Below, piece by piece: positions 21,889-34,158 of a stretch of DNA of 64,000 nucleotides. The number at the start of each line of letters is the position of its first letter. Within the stretch, counting starts at the first letter, position 1. The notes under the pieces are model-generated. The model saw only the letters and a program-made list of their open reading frames with translations. It had not been told where the DNA came from and did no database searches. The translations under genes and the position numbers were made by a program. The stretch comes from Lasiosphaeris hirsuta (Eukaryota; Ascomycota; Sordariomycetes; Sordariales; Lasiosphaeriaceae), in contig JAUKUA010000005.1 of the NCBI GenBank assembly GCA_030549175.1, positions 496,001 to 560,000 on the forward strand. Reading direction: 5' to 3'.

Positions 21889-23960
21889 CTAAAGATTTCG
21901 ACTGGGATCGGAAGCCCAGAGATTTCTTGCCCAGAGGAATGCGTGGCTACAGTTTTTAATAGGGAAGAGAGGATGTCTTCTTTTTCGAAGATGTGAGACA
22001 CAAATCCACAGAATAAGGTCACGGTTATACTGCTCAGGAAGCTGTGGCAAACAGATGAAGCGCATCATGCAGTCGGTAGTAGTCGTCGAAAACGGAGAGC
22101 TTTGCCAGCAGCTCAAGAGACATATCAATCTCGAGAATATGGTGAGAACAGCCAAGGTGCCCCATGCCGAGTTGTGGCCGCGGATCTGCACCCGGCGGTG
22201 GCACGTGAGGGACCGCACCTCGGCTTGAAGCAGACACAGAGAAGTGTCAAAGGCATCGGGAGATGTCGCGCATATGCGCTCCCAGATGGCGTTGTAAGGC
22301 AAGTGAATATCGCTGGGGAGCTCGTCGAGGATGGTCTGCAGCGAGTTTAAGCTCTCGCCCTTGGACAGTGCGTCACCAAGCGCCACCCACAGGAAGACGC
22401 CGTTGGCCTTGATGGTGAGGGACTCGGCGATGCTAGACGCCTCAGCCGGGTAGATGGCCTTGAGCTCTGCGAACCCCTGGTTCGCGCTGAGCTTGCTGTT
22501 GACAAAACGGCGATGTTGAGATGCGTCAGGAGGTGCATCTCCGTCGTGGGGCTTTGTCGGAACGCATCATTGGACTCCGTCCACGGCCGGCTCGCCTCGC
22601 AAACCTTTATTGCTCTTGGCCATGTTAGTCATGTCGTTGATTGGTTCCACGACAGCCACCGGGGCCACATCAAATTCGTCGAGGCCGTCCACAAAAATGG
22701 CGAGCCTCATGTCGTGCTGGATGAGATGGAGGAGACGATGGAAGGACTCCTCAAGTTCCCATACCTCCCAAGGCGGCGAGTGTGTTGGTAGGCGCAGCGA
22801 GCTGAACCAAGCCCATCGACGCGGCGCCACCTGCCTCGCACGATCCGGGTTGGACGCGAGTGCCCGATATAGGATCGTACGTAAAAGGCCTTCCCGAGAC
22901 TTCTGGAGGTCCGTTCTTGAGTTCCAGGCGTAGGAACTGGTGATAAGAACGGTTAACCCACACGACCAGACTTTGGGGTGTCCCTCGAGACGTGGGCTCT
23001 GAAGGATATGTTTCATCGTTGTTGAGTTGCCCGAGCCCGGCTTCCCCGTGATCCAATACGGCCTTTCCGAAGGCGACTCCAGCATCTGTGGAAAGCTGGC
23101 CCATAGCGGGCGTTCCTCGCGCTGGGCTGGCGTCCCAAACACAAGTGTTTTCGAAGGGGTTGAGGATACTTTCAGACCGAATCTCTACGTCGGTGAAATT
23201 GAGACTCTTCACGATGGACTTCTGTATCACCGATTTACCCATGGTTGGCGATTCGGACGCGGTTACCGGCCCGTCCCTATCCTCCCCAGCAAACTATTTG
23301 CGATCCTAGAGAACTTCGGCTAGCTCTTGTCTGATTTGCACGGCGAGCAAAGAGAGACTGTTGATGATAGATACGACCAAACCCCCAGACTGTAGCGCAG
23401 CTGTATCCCTCGGCGGGCTTAGCGCTGTAGCAGTCTGGCCTTCATGTTTATTATAGACCGCCGCTTCGATCCTCTCCAGTCCGGTGATGAGATTGTCCAG
23501 CTTGGCACCGAACTCTCTATGCTAGCACGCTTTTCTCTTTGAGTCCTGCCTGTTGAAAAGCGGTGTTGGTTAGCAGAGCCAAAGATGACGGCCACCAAGC
23601 CTTTTCCCTTCGATAGCACCCATCTACATGTAACAACCCCAGGTAACTTACCACAGACTGAACACGGCCGCCGTCACCGCTAGGTTACGCGGGTCCTGAA
23701 TGCGGTTCCCCATGACACTAAATATCCTCAGATCTCCCTCCCCTTTGACCTTGAGCGGGTTATGCGCCTCGTCCCAGAACACCTTCCTGATGCCATTCAA
23801 GTCAAGTCTCGCAAGCAGCTTGTCGTGCGGGACCTTGCCCGTCCTTCGCAAAAACCTTATCGAGGCATCCTTCACGTCAACTACCAGACCCCGCAGGTCC
23901 GCAGCCACCCGAGACAGCTTAGTGGCCGCGATGATGTTCCCAGATCGTGTTCGGCAATAG
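21889..23960 (-). pseudogene. Broken NACHT/STAND (NLR-like) protein gene
   Basis: Fungal STAND proteins are signal-sensing NTPases implicated in heterokaryon incompatibility and defence. On the minus strand an N-terminal helical part (23950-23650, DLRGLVVDVKDASIRFL...RKVFWDEAHN) and a second helical piece (23515-23320, AKLDNLITGLERIEAAV) lead into a NACHT region. There YWITGKPGSGNST (about 23043-23005) is the Walker A, with Asn where Lys is expected; LAIFVDGLDEFD (about 22715-22680) is Walker B; ASRPWTESNDAF (about 22594-22559) is the sensor-like SRPW segment; and GVFLWVALGDALSKGESL with LPSDI follows. The reading frame shifts at 23148-23151, 22606-22608 and 22504-22507, and a TAG interrupts the linker at 23524-23522. 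No C-terminal repeats are seen. It is either a pseudogene or a gene with sequencing indels. Confidence 0.75.
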
Positions 23961-24276
23961 CCAGCAGCCGGCTACCAAAGTCTAGAAGTTAGAAAGTTCC
24001 GTGATTTTTAGTATAGTGGTAATGCGTAATATCTTATTATAAGTTAAGCGGTACCGAATCATTCTACAAGGTTATAAATCGTAATAAATCTTATAGCCCT
24101 TGTCTCCAAGTTAATGCTAGGGGTTACAATATATATAGTAACGATTCTAAGGCCCTTTATATAAGTGTTTTACTGAAAACAACAGAATCGCAACAGAGTG
24201 GCAACATTGATTTGAAATCAACGTTGATAAATCAAAGATGTGGCAAAAAGGCCACGCAACTATTTACCACACATAT
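23961..24276. other. Transition from gene-rich to AT-rich repeat block
   Basis: Composition changes abruptly to TpA-rich sequence from about 24000. No gene is recognised. A short local inverted repeat (TTGATTT...AAATCAA) is at about 24210. Confidence 0.5.
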
Positions 24277-24455
24277 GCTCTATATATACTGCTGTGCTCC
24301 TCAGATAGATCAAAATTGATTATACACTTTCAAAGGAGGTGGTGGAAGCAATGGTGGTGAAGTGAAGTCACAATAATAGGTGGAAGAAAGAGTGCTGTGA
24401 AGTGCATGATCAATTTTAATCTATCTGGGGAGCACAACAGTATATATAGAGCTTT
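24277..24455. repeat. Two family-E LTR-like fragments in inverted orientation (palindrome)
   Basis: 24277-24330 matches the TATA-box part of the 243-bp family-E repeat on the plus strand (GCTCTATATATACTGCTGTG). 24331-24455 is the same repeat on the minus strand (from TCAAAGGAGGTGGTGG). The arms CTATATATACTGCTGTGCTC...AATTGAT and their complement are separated by about 75 bp, so the region can fold into a long hairpin. Element D begins directly after it. Confidence 0.75.
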
Positions 24456-24689
24456 TGTTACGTGGAAAAATGTAGATAGCCTAGATAGGTTAGTCCGTTG
24501 TGCGCAGTCCCTACGCTCAATTGAGCACAGGGGGTGCGCTGCCATATAATGGCAGCGCGCCCTCCAGACTGATTGCCAACGGGCCATCCTTTACAAATTA
24601 TTTACACCACCATACAATATGTCATGTCAGTGTTCATGTAAAGGACCACCAAAGTAACACTTACACAAGCGGTCCTTTTGACCGTAGCA
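24456..24689 (+). repeat. 5' LTR of element D copy 1
   Basis: 234 bp, TGTTACGTGG...CCGTAGCA, nearly identical to 32652-32886 and similar to 53392-53625 and the complement of 60823-61056. It is far less RIP-mutated than the element interior. The first downstream bases AGTGGTGCCCCTACC could serve as primer-binding site. Confidence 0.88.
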
Positions 24690-24801
24690 AGTGGTGCCCC
24701 TACCATCGAATCGGATAGACCTCATCAGTCAATTTGACGCCTCCGGGACCAACACTAGCTTGTACCACGTTGTAATAAAGACAACGACAACGTCAACGTC
24801 A

Positions 24802-24908
24802 ACAGTACGAAGGCTCTTAACTAAGTCGGCGGCCTACTGTTGAGACAACAACAACAACGCGTACGTTAACGGCACGAAGGCTCTTAACTAAGTCGGCGAC
24901 CTACTGTT
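24802..24908 (+). repeat. Two direct copies of a 41-bp unit in the element-D leader
   Basis: The unit ACGAAGGCTCTTAACTAAGT...CTACTGTT occurs at 24802-24841 and 24868-24908 (period 66 bp), separated by AACAAC-rich spacers. It is conserved in the two other D copies (around 53740-53850 and 60605-60720 on the opposite strand), so it is a feature of the family leader rather than a local duplication. Confidence 0.7.
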
Positions 24909-24909
24909 A

Positions 24910-27900
24910 AAACAACAAGACAAGCGGATATACATTGTTAAGCTCTACGAAGCCCAACAGATGTTCGACTACATCTCTAAGAATCCGAGAGTCAAGTGGT
25001 GGACCAACGTAAAGCCGGAGCGTAAGTAAGTACTCGTAGCGTTAACAAGCCTAATTTTTCTTACCAACGGAACATTTACCTACTTAAGAAGCCCCATTCA
25101 GAACAACTATCCAAACGCCTAAAACGTTAACAACCACATTCCGAAAGAGTACTTTAAAACTCTGGTCGATAACTACCTTCAAAGAGTATAAGAAGGCTTC
25201 TACCTAGTACCAAAGTACTCGAGAACGGCAGAAACGCCAGAACCAAGGGGCGTCTAACAAACCCTAACAACGCCACTGCCCACGGACCTAACACTTAGGG
25301 ATACGCTAACTATCCTACTGTTAAGTAACGTGATGTTAACAACTAGACGGGATATTATATTAAGGAAGTCCGATATCATATCGTAAGACGAAGGATTCTT
25401 ACTTATAATATTAAGTAAAATGGTAAAAGACTATACGCCGGGATAGGACCTAAATCCACTTAAGGATCGTACTAACAAATAACTTCTTAGTCTATCTCCA
25501 TTTTTACCTCCGAGATAATTAATAATCGAGAAATAGCTTATATAGATAATATAAGTTATGTAGATATATCTTACGATTACCTTTGTAAGGACTAATATGT
25601 CGACGACTAGTCTTACGGCTTAAGTAAGTGTTCCGTTAACGACGAGAAGCTTTAATTAGTAGATTTATTATGTCGATTTCTTTAGTTAGACATATTATCG
25701 AAGAAAGATAATAAGGCCTAATTATTTTATGACGGTAAGTAGCTTTGTTACCATAACGTTTATCTTTAGATTATATATATTAAGAAAGTAACCTTAGATT
25801 TAGATAGATATAGTACTTTTTATAAAAAACTATTTTTATTATTTAGAAGATTAACCTTTTAATAATATAAGTTTTAATTATTAACTAAGAATAAGGAGTA
25901 TATAAGACTAAGTGTCTTTAATTAGGTTATAATTATTTTTTAATAGTTTAAACTAAAATTAATAAATATAAAATGATAGTTTAGTTAATTTATAAGTAAG
26001 TTTAAAGCCGAAGATAATATTACTAGTAAGTTAGTTTATATATATATAATAGATTATTTTAAGTATATAAGAATATAAAAAGATAAGAAAGATTTTTAAT
26101 TACTTATTAAATTATATAATAACCTATATAAGGAATTACGTTAGCTTGATACTTAACTAACTATTAGAGATATACTTCGTGATTACTTTAATAAGATCGA
26201 AAAAAAGATATTAGTATCTTATGATATGTTAATTACTAAAGAAACGGTCATAAGAGGAATTAAGATAGTATTATATAATAATGATATTACGACTTATAAC
26301 GATAATAATATTAACTAAGTTAGTAAAGATAAAAGACAAGGTTAAGTTAATAATTAAGAAAGATAAGTTATTTAGTAAAGTAATAATAGTAATTAAAGGT
26401 ACTTTAATAATAAAGAATTATTTTTTAATAACTAAAGAAGTAAATAATAAGAACGTTTATACTTTAATAACGTAAATAAACATAGCCGTGACATATATCT
26501 ATGTTAGAGATTTAATAACTAAGTATCTAAAGGTTTTTAACTAGACTAAGTATTCTAGAGATAATAGTACTATAGCTAATACTAACCTTATGACAATAAC
26601 ACTTTTACCTATATTAACAATAAGTTTATCTATAAAAAAAGTACTAATATCTAATAGTAATATAAGTAACTTAAGGCTAAGAGATATTACTTTATTAACG
26701 AAGAAAAATCGAAAAAAGATATTATTACTTTTCTTAATGTTACAATATCTCCTTTCTATTTAACTTTCCTTCGTTCTCTCGTAATACTAAGTAATCTTAT
26801 CCGGTATAAGATATCTAATAAGAAAAAGTATAAATGTTAAGCTATATAGAAATATTCGACTATAGAAATAAGCTATAGTAATATATCTAGATAAAATATA
26901 TTAAATAACTATAAAAGTTAAAGGAAGGTTTAATCATACACTAGGAACCTAGGTTCCTAAAAGAGCCTATGTCTCTTATATCTTTTGTAAAGTTTATAAT
27001 CTTTAGGGAACAAAGGTCTCTTATAAAACCTATGACTCCGAGGTAACTTACCTATTTAAGAAAAGAGTTAAAAAGCTTTAAGAAGTTAAAGGACAATAGA
27101 AACATAAAGATAAGTAAGAACAATATAAAGAAGGTTCTTTTTAAATAGGTATTTATAGAAGATATAAAAAAGAAAAATAAAGAATTTATTATAACTTAGG
27201 AAAGTTACTTAATATAGAACTAAAGTAATAATAACTTAAGTAATAAAGGAACTTATGTTATCTTCGAGGAAAGATAGGTTATTAAAGTAAACCTACTACT
27301 TCGTCTTATAGACTCTTAATACCTAAAGAAGTCTTATCTTTAAATTAACGTTAAAGTAGATTTAAACGATAAACCTATATATGTCTACTTTGATACTAGT
27401 AACTTAACTAACCTTATTAATAAAAAGTAAATTTAGAAATAGGTATACTATTTATGTTAGGTACCGTAAGAACCTCGTTTTGTTAAGAGAGTTAACTTAA
27501 GAACTTTATATAAAAGTAAGTGTTAATATTAGTTTACTATGTTATATCGAGAATGTAAAAATTAAACTTAGCTTATTTATTAATATAAGGCCGATATTAT
27601 CAGTGAGCTAGGGCTACATATGTTAATTGGTACTATCTTTATAGATGATAATAATATAATTATTAATTTCTTAAGAAATAATATTACCTTCTAATCTACT
27701 AGAAATATAAAGACAAGGACAAACTTAGTTACTAAACCTTACTAAGAAATTATATATAAGGTTACTACTTTTTAAAGTATTATTTTTATATCTAGAAAGA
27801 AAGGTTTTATTAGAACTAAGATATATAATTTACTAAAGTTGTTACCTAAAGAGACGTATATTTATAATAAGCTATAAACTTTTTATCTTATGTTAACATA

Positions 27901-30480
27901 AGAAAGTATCTAAGATAGTAACATCGACTACTTAATATCTTATGTAACATACTTTTATAACTAAATATCTAAGCTGATAATTATTAAGAGAGGTTAGAAG
28001 ATTAGGAAAGTTTAAGAATAACTTAGAGTAAAATAGGCATTTATGTTCGATTTAATAAGTTATAACATAAACATAAAAGCGAAAATTACATAAACCTCCT
28101 CTATAAGATATTACATAAAATTTAATAATATTAATATAGAAAAATACTATTTAGTTATCTTTAATAAAATCTATTAACTTAAGAGTAAAATAAAAAATAT
28201 TTTCGTTTATATTCTAAGTAGTTAAGTAAGTAACGAGATAAAGTTAATACTTATAAAAGAGCTTTTGGCCTCTTCGTTTTCTAACTTAAGAATAATTAAG
28301 ATAAGAAAGTAATCTTAGGATATGACCTCGTAGTAGAAAGGGTTCTACTAATTATATTCTTATTAAAAGTAACTACCATAACTAAGTAAAAATACGAATC
28401 TATGGAGGTAGAGGTTATAATAGTTATATAAGTAGTTAGAAAGCTTAGGAAGATAGTTAAATTAAACTAATATTATTTAAATGTCTTAACGGATCACGTT
28501 TCTACTAAAGGTATCGTTAAGTATACGTCTTTAGTAACGATAGACTTAAATAAGGTTAATCTTAAGCTTACGAATATAGTAAACTAACTTTTTTAGTTTA
28601 AGATTAATATTTTTTATATCTTAGATATTTTTAATATCGTTTCTAATATACTCTTACGGCTTCTAATATTCGAATAAGACTCTAAGGAGCTTAAGATAAA
28701 TAAATTTAATAAGCTCGATAATATCTAGGCTATAGTATATAGAACGTGGGAGACGAGATATCTATTACGGTTACTTAAGTAAGTACCGAGCCTATTATTA
28801 GTAACTCGTTTAAAACTACCCTATATAAAAGTTATAAAAATAATATAAAATATAGTAAGTTAATAGCTAGTATTAATACTAAGATAAAAAACCTTATTAT
28901 ACTATAACAGACAAAACGTACTAAAGTACCTAAGAGGTACTTATAACTCTTAATGAGACTATTTAAGATTAGAAACAAGTTGTTATATCACGTTAATTAT
29001 GATAGAAATCGTTACCTCTATATCCTAAGAATGTACGTTAAGACAGTACTTAAGATGGTTCACGATAAATTATATCATTTCGGTTTCTATAAGATAATAA
29101 ATAGTCTTTAGAATATATACTTTATTAACAAGGTATAAAAAGTAAAACGTTTTATCTAGTTTTATAAGACTTATCATTAGAACTAGACTAATAAGCGGCC
29201 TATAAACAAGGAAATAATACCTATCTATATAATCTTATAGCCGTTTTATACTATTGTGATAGATTTTATTATTAGCCTACCTATAGTCTTATTAGCTAGA
29301 ACGATATAGTATCTCGAAGGTTATAATATACTTAACATACTCTGTATAGTTACGTATAAGTTCTTTAAAAAAATACTCTTATTAGTGAGACATTGTACCT
29401 ATATAACTAAGGATTAGACAAAGGTATTAACTAGATTATTATTTATATATAACTAGGGACTACTGATAATGATTATTAGTAATAAAGACCTAAAGTTTAC
29501 CTCGGTATTATAGAAAGAGATTTTCGATATTTACGACGTTAAACTACTCTTTTCTACCGCTTATTACTTATAAACCGATAGTTAGTTAGAAAGAACGAAC
29601 TAGACGGTTAAGATTATTATTTATTTTTATACCTTTATAATAGACGGAGAGGTTCCGTAAGTTAATATGTTATTATCGCTTCAGTTTAATATTAATAATA
29701 TACTAGCTATTACGATTAGTAGATTACCTAACGAACTAGTCCTTAGATTCTAGCCAAGGTCCTTAGTAGATATTTTAACTGTGAAAGAAGGTATAAGAGT
29801 AGGTACTAAGGTAACGGAGGTTCTTAGGAGATATTATTAAAAGGAAGTAATTTAGCTTCTTAATATTACTAACATAATAACAAAACTTTGTTATAACGAT
29901 AAGTATATACTTAAGACCTTTGAGATTAAAAATACTATTTACCTATACTTCTATAAGGATTATTATCTACCTAGTAAGTTAAAAAGAAAATAATTACCTT
30001 AAAGGATAAGCCCATTTAAGATTATTAGTAAAGTAAAGATAGGTAATCTAGCTTATAAGCTTAACTTTCCGGCGTCATAGGAAGTATACTTAATCGTCTT
30101 AGTTATATAATTATACTACCTTTAATAAGGTAAGAATTCTTTTAGCCGAAAGTGACAGATATTACTAGCCGTTAAGGTTAATAAATAAGAAAAATAAAAG
30201 CTTAACTATATCATTAATAATAAAGTAAGTTAAAAAAAGAATAATCTAAACGTTAAGTACTTCGTCTATTAAAAGAACTACGAAGTTAAGGACGATACAT
30301 AGGAGCTAAGAGTAAACTTATTACTAAATGTAAGAGATATTGTTATAAGTTACGAAGTAAGAAACCTTATCGACTGGGATAAGGAGTATAAAAAGAAGGA
30401 TATTAAGGCTATTAAGTACGTTGAGGTCGATATTATTCCTACTATAGAAATAGTAGTTAAGCTTTTATAATGTTAAACCG
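24910..30480 (+). pseudogene. RIP-destroyed gag-pol of element D copy 1
   Basis: Ancestral polyprotein for reverse transcription and integration, now unreadable. Landmarks on the plus strand: an aspartic-protease-like DTS (for DTG/DTS) at about 27392; RNase H with KYESTEVEV-like sequence near 28390 and a KGIVKYTSLVTIDLNK-like end near 28510-28560; integrase DFIISLP at about 29262-29282 and the STAYHPQTD-like region near 29560-29590; and a chromodomain-like KYFVY*KNYEVKDDT at 30252-30308, in which Trp codons read as stops. The reverse-transcriptase palm expected between protease and RNase H is missing; the break is at about 28243. Confidence 0.8.
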
Positions 30481-30890
30481 TTAAATAATAGATATTTTTA
30501 AGGACGAATAGCTTTCTTAACAAGGTAAGAGAATATTCTAGCTATAACATCAAATCTTTTCTTTCTTTTACTTTCCTTTATTAACCTTACTTAGTTATAT
30601 AAGTACCTTCCTACTATAAGCTAAAAAGACTAGATAATTAGATAGAAGCTTTATCATAGTGTCGTTTTTCCTTTATTAATTTTCCTTATCATAAGGTCCT
30701 AGCCTACTAGGCTAGGTTATTAATAATAAAAAACCTCTCTTTTAAAATTTTCACGTTTTTTTTTATAACTATCACTACCCTCGTTGTTACTATTAAGTTA
30801 TACCTTTACACTTTCTTTATATCTTACTATTATGTTTATTTACGTTTTGAGATAGTTAAATTTAGCTATTTATAAGAGCATATTTATAAA

Positions 30891-32506
30891 ATGAAGTGTT
30901 AATTCGAGGTAACTCGAGCTAAGCCGAATAATCTAGATATACCTAAGGATAGCTTGATAGCTGAGAGTCCGGATCTTACATGTTTTCAAATTTTAGCCGA
31001 AGAAACCTTAAGACACGTTGTATAAGCCTAAGAGAGCGTCACCGCTAATACTAAACATAGTAAGGACGACTACGATAAGCCTAAGCCTAATAATCTACCT
31101 AACTATGATTTTAACTACGATAATAATAAGAATGAACATATAAAGATCGATAACTTTAACCTTACCATAGAAGGCGAGCCTAATAAGAAGGATAAAGAGA
31201 TAATCTCAAATCTCTTAAACGGCTTACTTAGCTTTTTTACCGGCTTACCCGTTAAATATCATATCTCTAAGAAATATTACCGCTAAGGTATAAAGATACT
31301 TTAGAAATAGGCTAAGTAAAAAGCTAAGTGATTTACTACCGGTAGTAAGGAGCCTAAGGTCTTACTAGACTATAGAGCTTACTTCGAGTTTAAGTATTAT
31401 AATAAGTCAGTAAGTAGATAAGAAGCTTATAAATAAGTATATCGCCTTTATAATCAACGATCTGAAGCTTTTCTTTATAATAAATAAAGAGATTAAGAGT
31501 ATCTTTACTAAAGGATTAAAGTCAACTACTAAGAACCAGAGTCTAGTTAATAACCTATATATATACCAGTTAAAAGAGTTGTTAAATAAGGCTAAAACGA
31601 CATACGATAAGTAAGATATTAATAATAACTACTTACCTTTAAAGATATCTATCTTTACGACTATTTACTATTACCTTATAGCTACTTTAAATAAGGAACT
31701 ATCTTTAGTCCTTATCTACCTTAATCACCTCGACCTTACGTAAGTTTATACCTCAGCCGACTAAGTGAACGCTTTTATCACCGGTACGAACTAATATTAA
31801 CGTACGTAGTTCTAGTACCTTAAGTATTAGCTTACCGACAAGACTACAAAGCTTAAGGAGGCTAAAGTAGTCTATATGTCTTCTACAGCTAGTATACTTA
31901 CTGACATATACGATCTCTAGAAACGCCTTGAAGGTAAGATCAATATCTTTAAGAATAAGATTAAGAAGCTTCTGAGCTACGATAAGGTCTGTGAAGCTTT
32001 CTAAGCTATAAAAAGAATGACGATAGATAACCTCGATAAGTACGTTACTAAGGAGTAAGTTAACGCTTTAACAGGCCGTATAAATAAGGTTAGCCCGAAG
32101 ACCAAAGTACTTAATAACTAAGTCTAAGATCTTTAAAAAGACTTAACAAAGCTTAATAAGGCTATTAAGTAACCATTAGCTACGTGACCCACGGCCGCCT
32201 CGACTACTCGTTTAAGTACCCTTATACCTGTTATGACCCTCGGCACCTCACGTAAGTACCCTACTAAAGATACCCAGAACGAAATCATAACTATAAACAC
32301 TTTACCTAAGAAGTAGAATAAGCACGGTATCCTTACTGACCTATTTGGTACTGACGCTCCCAAGGTTAGTACACGTAACAAGTCGGTAGCCTTTTCTCCT
32401 ACTTAAGAGACCCCTACTAAAGGTATCGGTTGTAAAAAGCTTACCGCCAAGAAGTCGCCTCCCAAGACGACTAAGCGGAAGACACTCTTCGACACTGTAA
32501 ACTAGA
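30891..32506 (+). pseudogene. Additional open region downstream of the chromodomain in element D (unknown protein)
   Basis: Beginning at ATG 30891, a reading frame rich in Asp/Asn/Lys (SKDDYDKPKPNNLPNYDFNY) runs to about 31425, then continues one frame over from about 31435 to 32506. It includes helical Lys/Leu-rich stretches (KTTKLKEAKVVYMSSTASI, KINIFKNKIKKLLSYDK) and ends in a basic Lys/Thr-rich tail (KKLTAKKSPPKTTKRKT). Stops occur where Trp or Gln codons would give them by RIP. It does not resemble pol or a known env-like protein. It lies between pol and the 3' LTR, where most fungal chromoviruses have no gene. Function not assigned. Confidence 0.5.
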
Positions 32507-32651
32507 GGGGTATGAACGTAAGAAATAGGATGATCTAAGTATGGCAACGGTGTACGAAAGGGCTGGGAGTAATTGGTACTTTTCTTATAGTTCAAGAGAG
32601 CGGAGGACGATGGCAAGGACGTCCTTTTCTTTATTCTTTACCCCGGGCATA

Positions 32652-32886
32652 TGTTACGTGGAAAAATGTAAATAGCCTAGATAGGTTAGTCCGTTATACG
32701 TAGTCCCTACGCTCAATTAAGCACAGGGGGGTGCGCTGCCATACAATGGCAGCGTGCCCTCCAGACTGATTGCCAACGGGCTATCCTTTATAAATTATTT
32801 ACATCACCATACAATATGTCATGTCAGTGTTCATGTGAAGGACCACCAAAGTAACGCTTACACAAGCGGTCCTTTTGACCGTAGCA
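32652..32886 (+). repeat. 3' LTR of element D copy 1
   Basis: 235 bp, matches 24456-24689 except for scattered C/T and G/A differences and one extra G in a G-run. It is preceded by ACCCCGGGCATA and followed directly by element C sequence (ATGTGGATG...). Confidence 0.88.
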
Positions 32887-34158
32887 ATGTGGATGTTTGA
32901 CGTAGAAGTCCCAGAGTTCCTATGTGTTAAAGAAGTGCTCGTATGGCTCCTAAGTCTAATCTTCTTCTTCGGGGTAGCTATCCCATTTAATAAGGTATTT
33001 TACTCTTCTACTCTTAGTACGGAAGTTTATAATCTTTTCGATCATAAATTTCTTAGGATACATATCTCCTACTTACTCTAAGACCTAAATGGGATTAGGG
33101 TTCGTTTGAGAGCCGGTTTGGAAGGGTTTGATAGGGAGACATAGAAGGTAGGATAAATCTTCTAACGCTTAGGGAGTTCGAACTTTACTGTTATCAGAGA
33201 TATTACCTTCATGATCTTAAAGGGACTGAGTAACTTTTTACCCAACTTTTTTAAAGGTCTTTTTGTTTTGATGTTCTTAGTGTTGAGTATTATAAGTTAC
33301 TTTTCTTCGAAGGTAGGTACTTCTGTTCGCTTCCGATCTATGTACTTCTTTACCTCTTTCCGAGATTTCTTTACTATAGTATAGAGGTTTTCGTAGACCG
33401 TTGTTATTTAGTATGTTATAATTTTACTGTGTAGGTAACGTATAAATTTGTCTAGTAAATTATTTAAGGCCGGATGATATCTATAGTTAGTATAAAAGAG
33501 AGAGTTACTAGTAGAAGTTAATTTAGCGTTATTTCACGTAAATTTAGCTATGGGTAATATGGTATCTTAATTATTTATCTCGTAGTTAACGAAGGCTTTG
33601 AAATAGGTCTCGATATGTTAAATTAAGACGTTTTATCTAACTATCTATTTTGGGATGGAATGACATAGATATATTTAGTTTGATTTCTATGTGTTTAAGA
33701 AAGTTACGTCAAAGGTCTATGTTAAACTATGAGTTCTGATCAGATATGATATTAGTAGGTATGCCGTGATATTTAACATTTATAAGTAAAGAGAGAGATT
33801 AAGTCGTCCGTTTTCTTAACGCTATTTTTTAAAGAGATAAAGTATACTATCTTTGTGAAGGTATCGACAATGACCTAAATCGAACTATATCTATTTAAGA
33901 GAAGGAGGTCTGTTATGAAGTCTATTAAAATAAGTTTCTACGGGAAATACTCGAGCTCAATAAGATGAAGTAGGTTGAAAGGAAGATGATATCTTAGCGT
34001 ATTACTTAAATACTTATGATAAGAGTATACGAACTTAGTAACGTCCTTCTTAAGGTTTTACTAGTATATGTACTGTCTAATAAGTTTAACGGTCTTATCT
34101 ATGCCTATATAGCCTACTACTTTGATATCGTATTTAGAGTAGATGATCTGGATCTTAA
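32887..34158 (-). mobile_element. Element C (family G chromovirus remnant), left part
   Basis: Minus-strand chromodomain region at about 32890-33080 and integrase region at about 33560-34030, homologous to 35560-36810 of element A and 38970-40220 of B. The left end is truncated at the element D LTR; the right end is interrupted by element A (CTTAA at 34154-34158) and resumes at 51644. Any plus-strand open frame here (for example 32875-33081) is antisense to the chromodomain. Confidence 0.8.

Larger units (their letters stand above)
24456..32886 (+). mobile_element. Ty3/Gypsy chromovirus, family D, copy 1 (RIP-mutated, RT region deleted)
   Basis: Long-terminal-repeat retrotransposon of 8.4 kb bounded by two direct 234/235-bp repeats starting TGTTACGTGG and ending GTAGCA. 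A primer-binding-site-like TGGTGCCCC follows the left LTR by two bases. The interior reads, on the plus strand, gag-like sequence, protease, RNase H, integrase and chromodomain, all full of stops from C-to-T changes, followed by an additional open region. CpA is nearly absent in the core (25.5-31 kb), as expected from RIP. The left LTR interrupts a family-E fragment; the right LTR abuts element C, and no target duplication links the two flanks. Confidence 0.88.

Noticed and set aside
24802..24908. Repeated units with spacers as a CRISPR-like array
   Set aside because: Only two units, present in the leader of every D copy, in a eukaryotic genome.
32133..33081. Open frames at 32133-32381, 32341-32616 (minus) and 32875-33081 (plus)
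   Set aside because: Antisense to the element D third open region or to the element C chromodomain.
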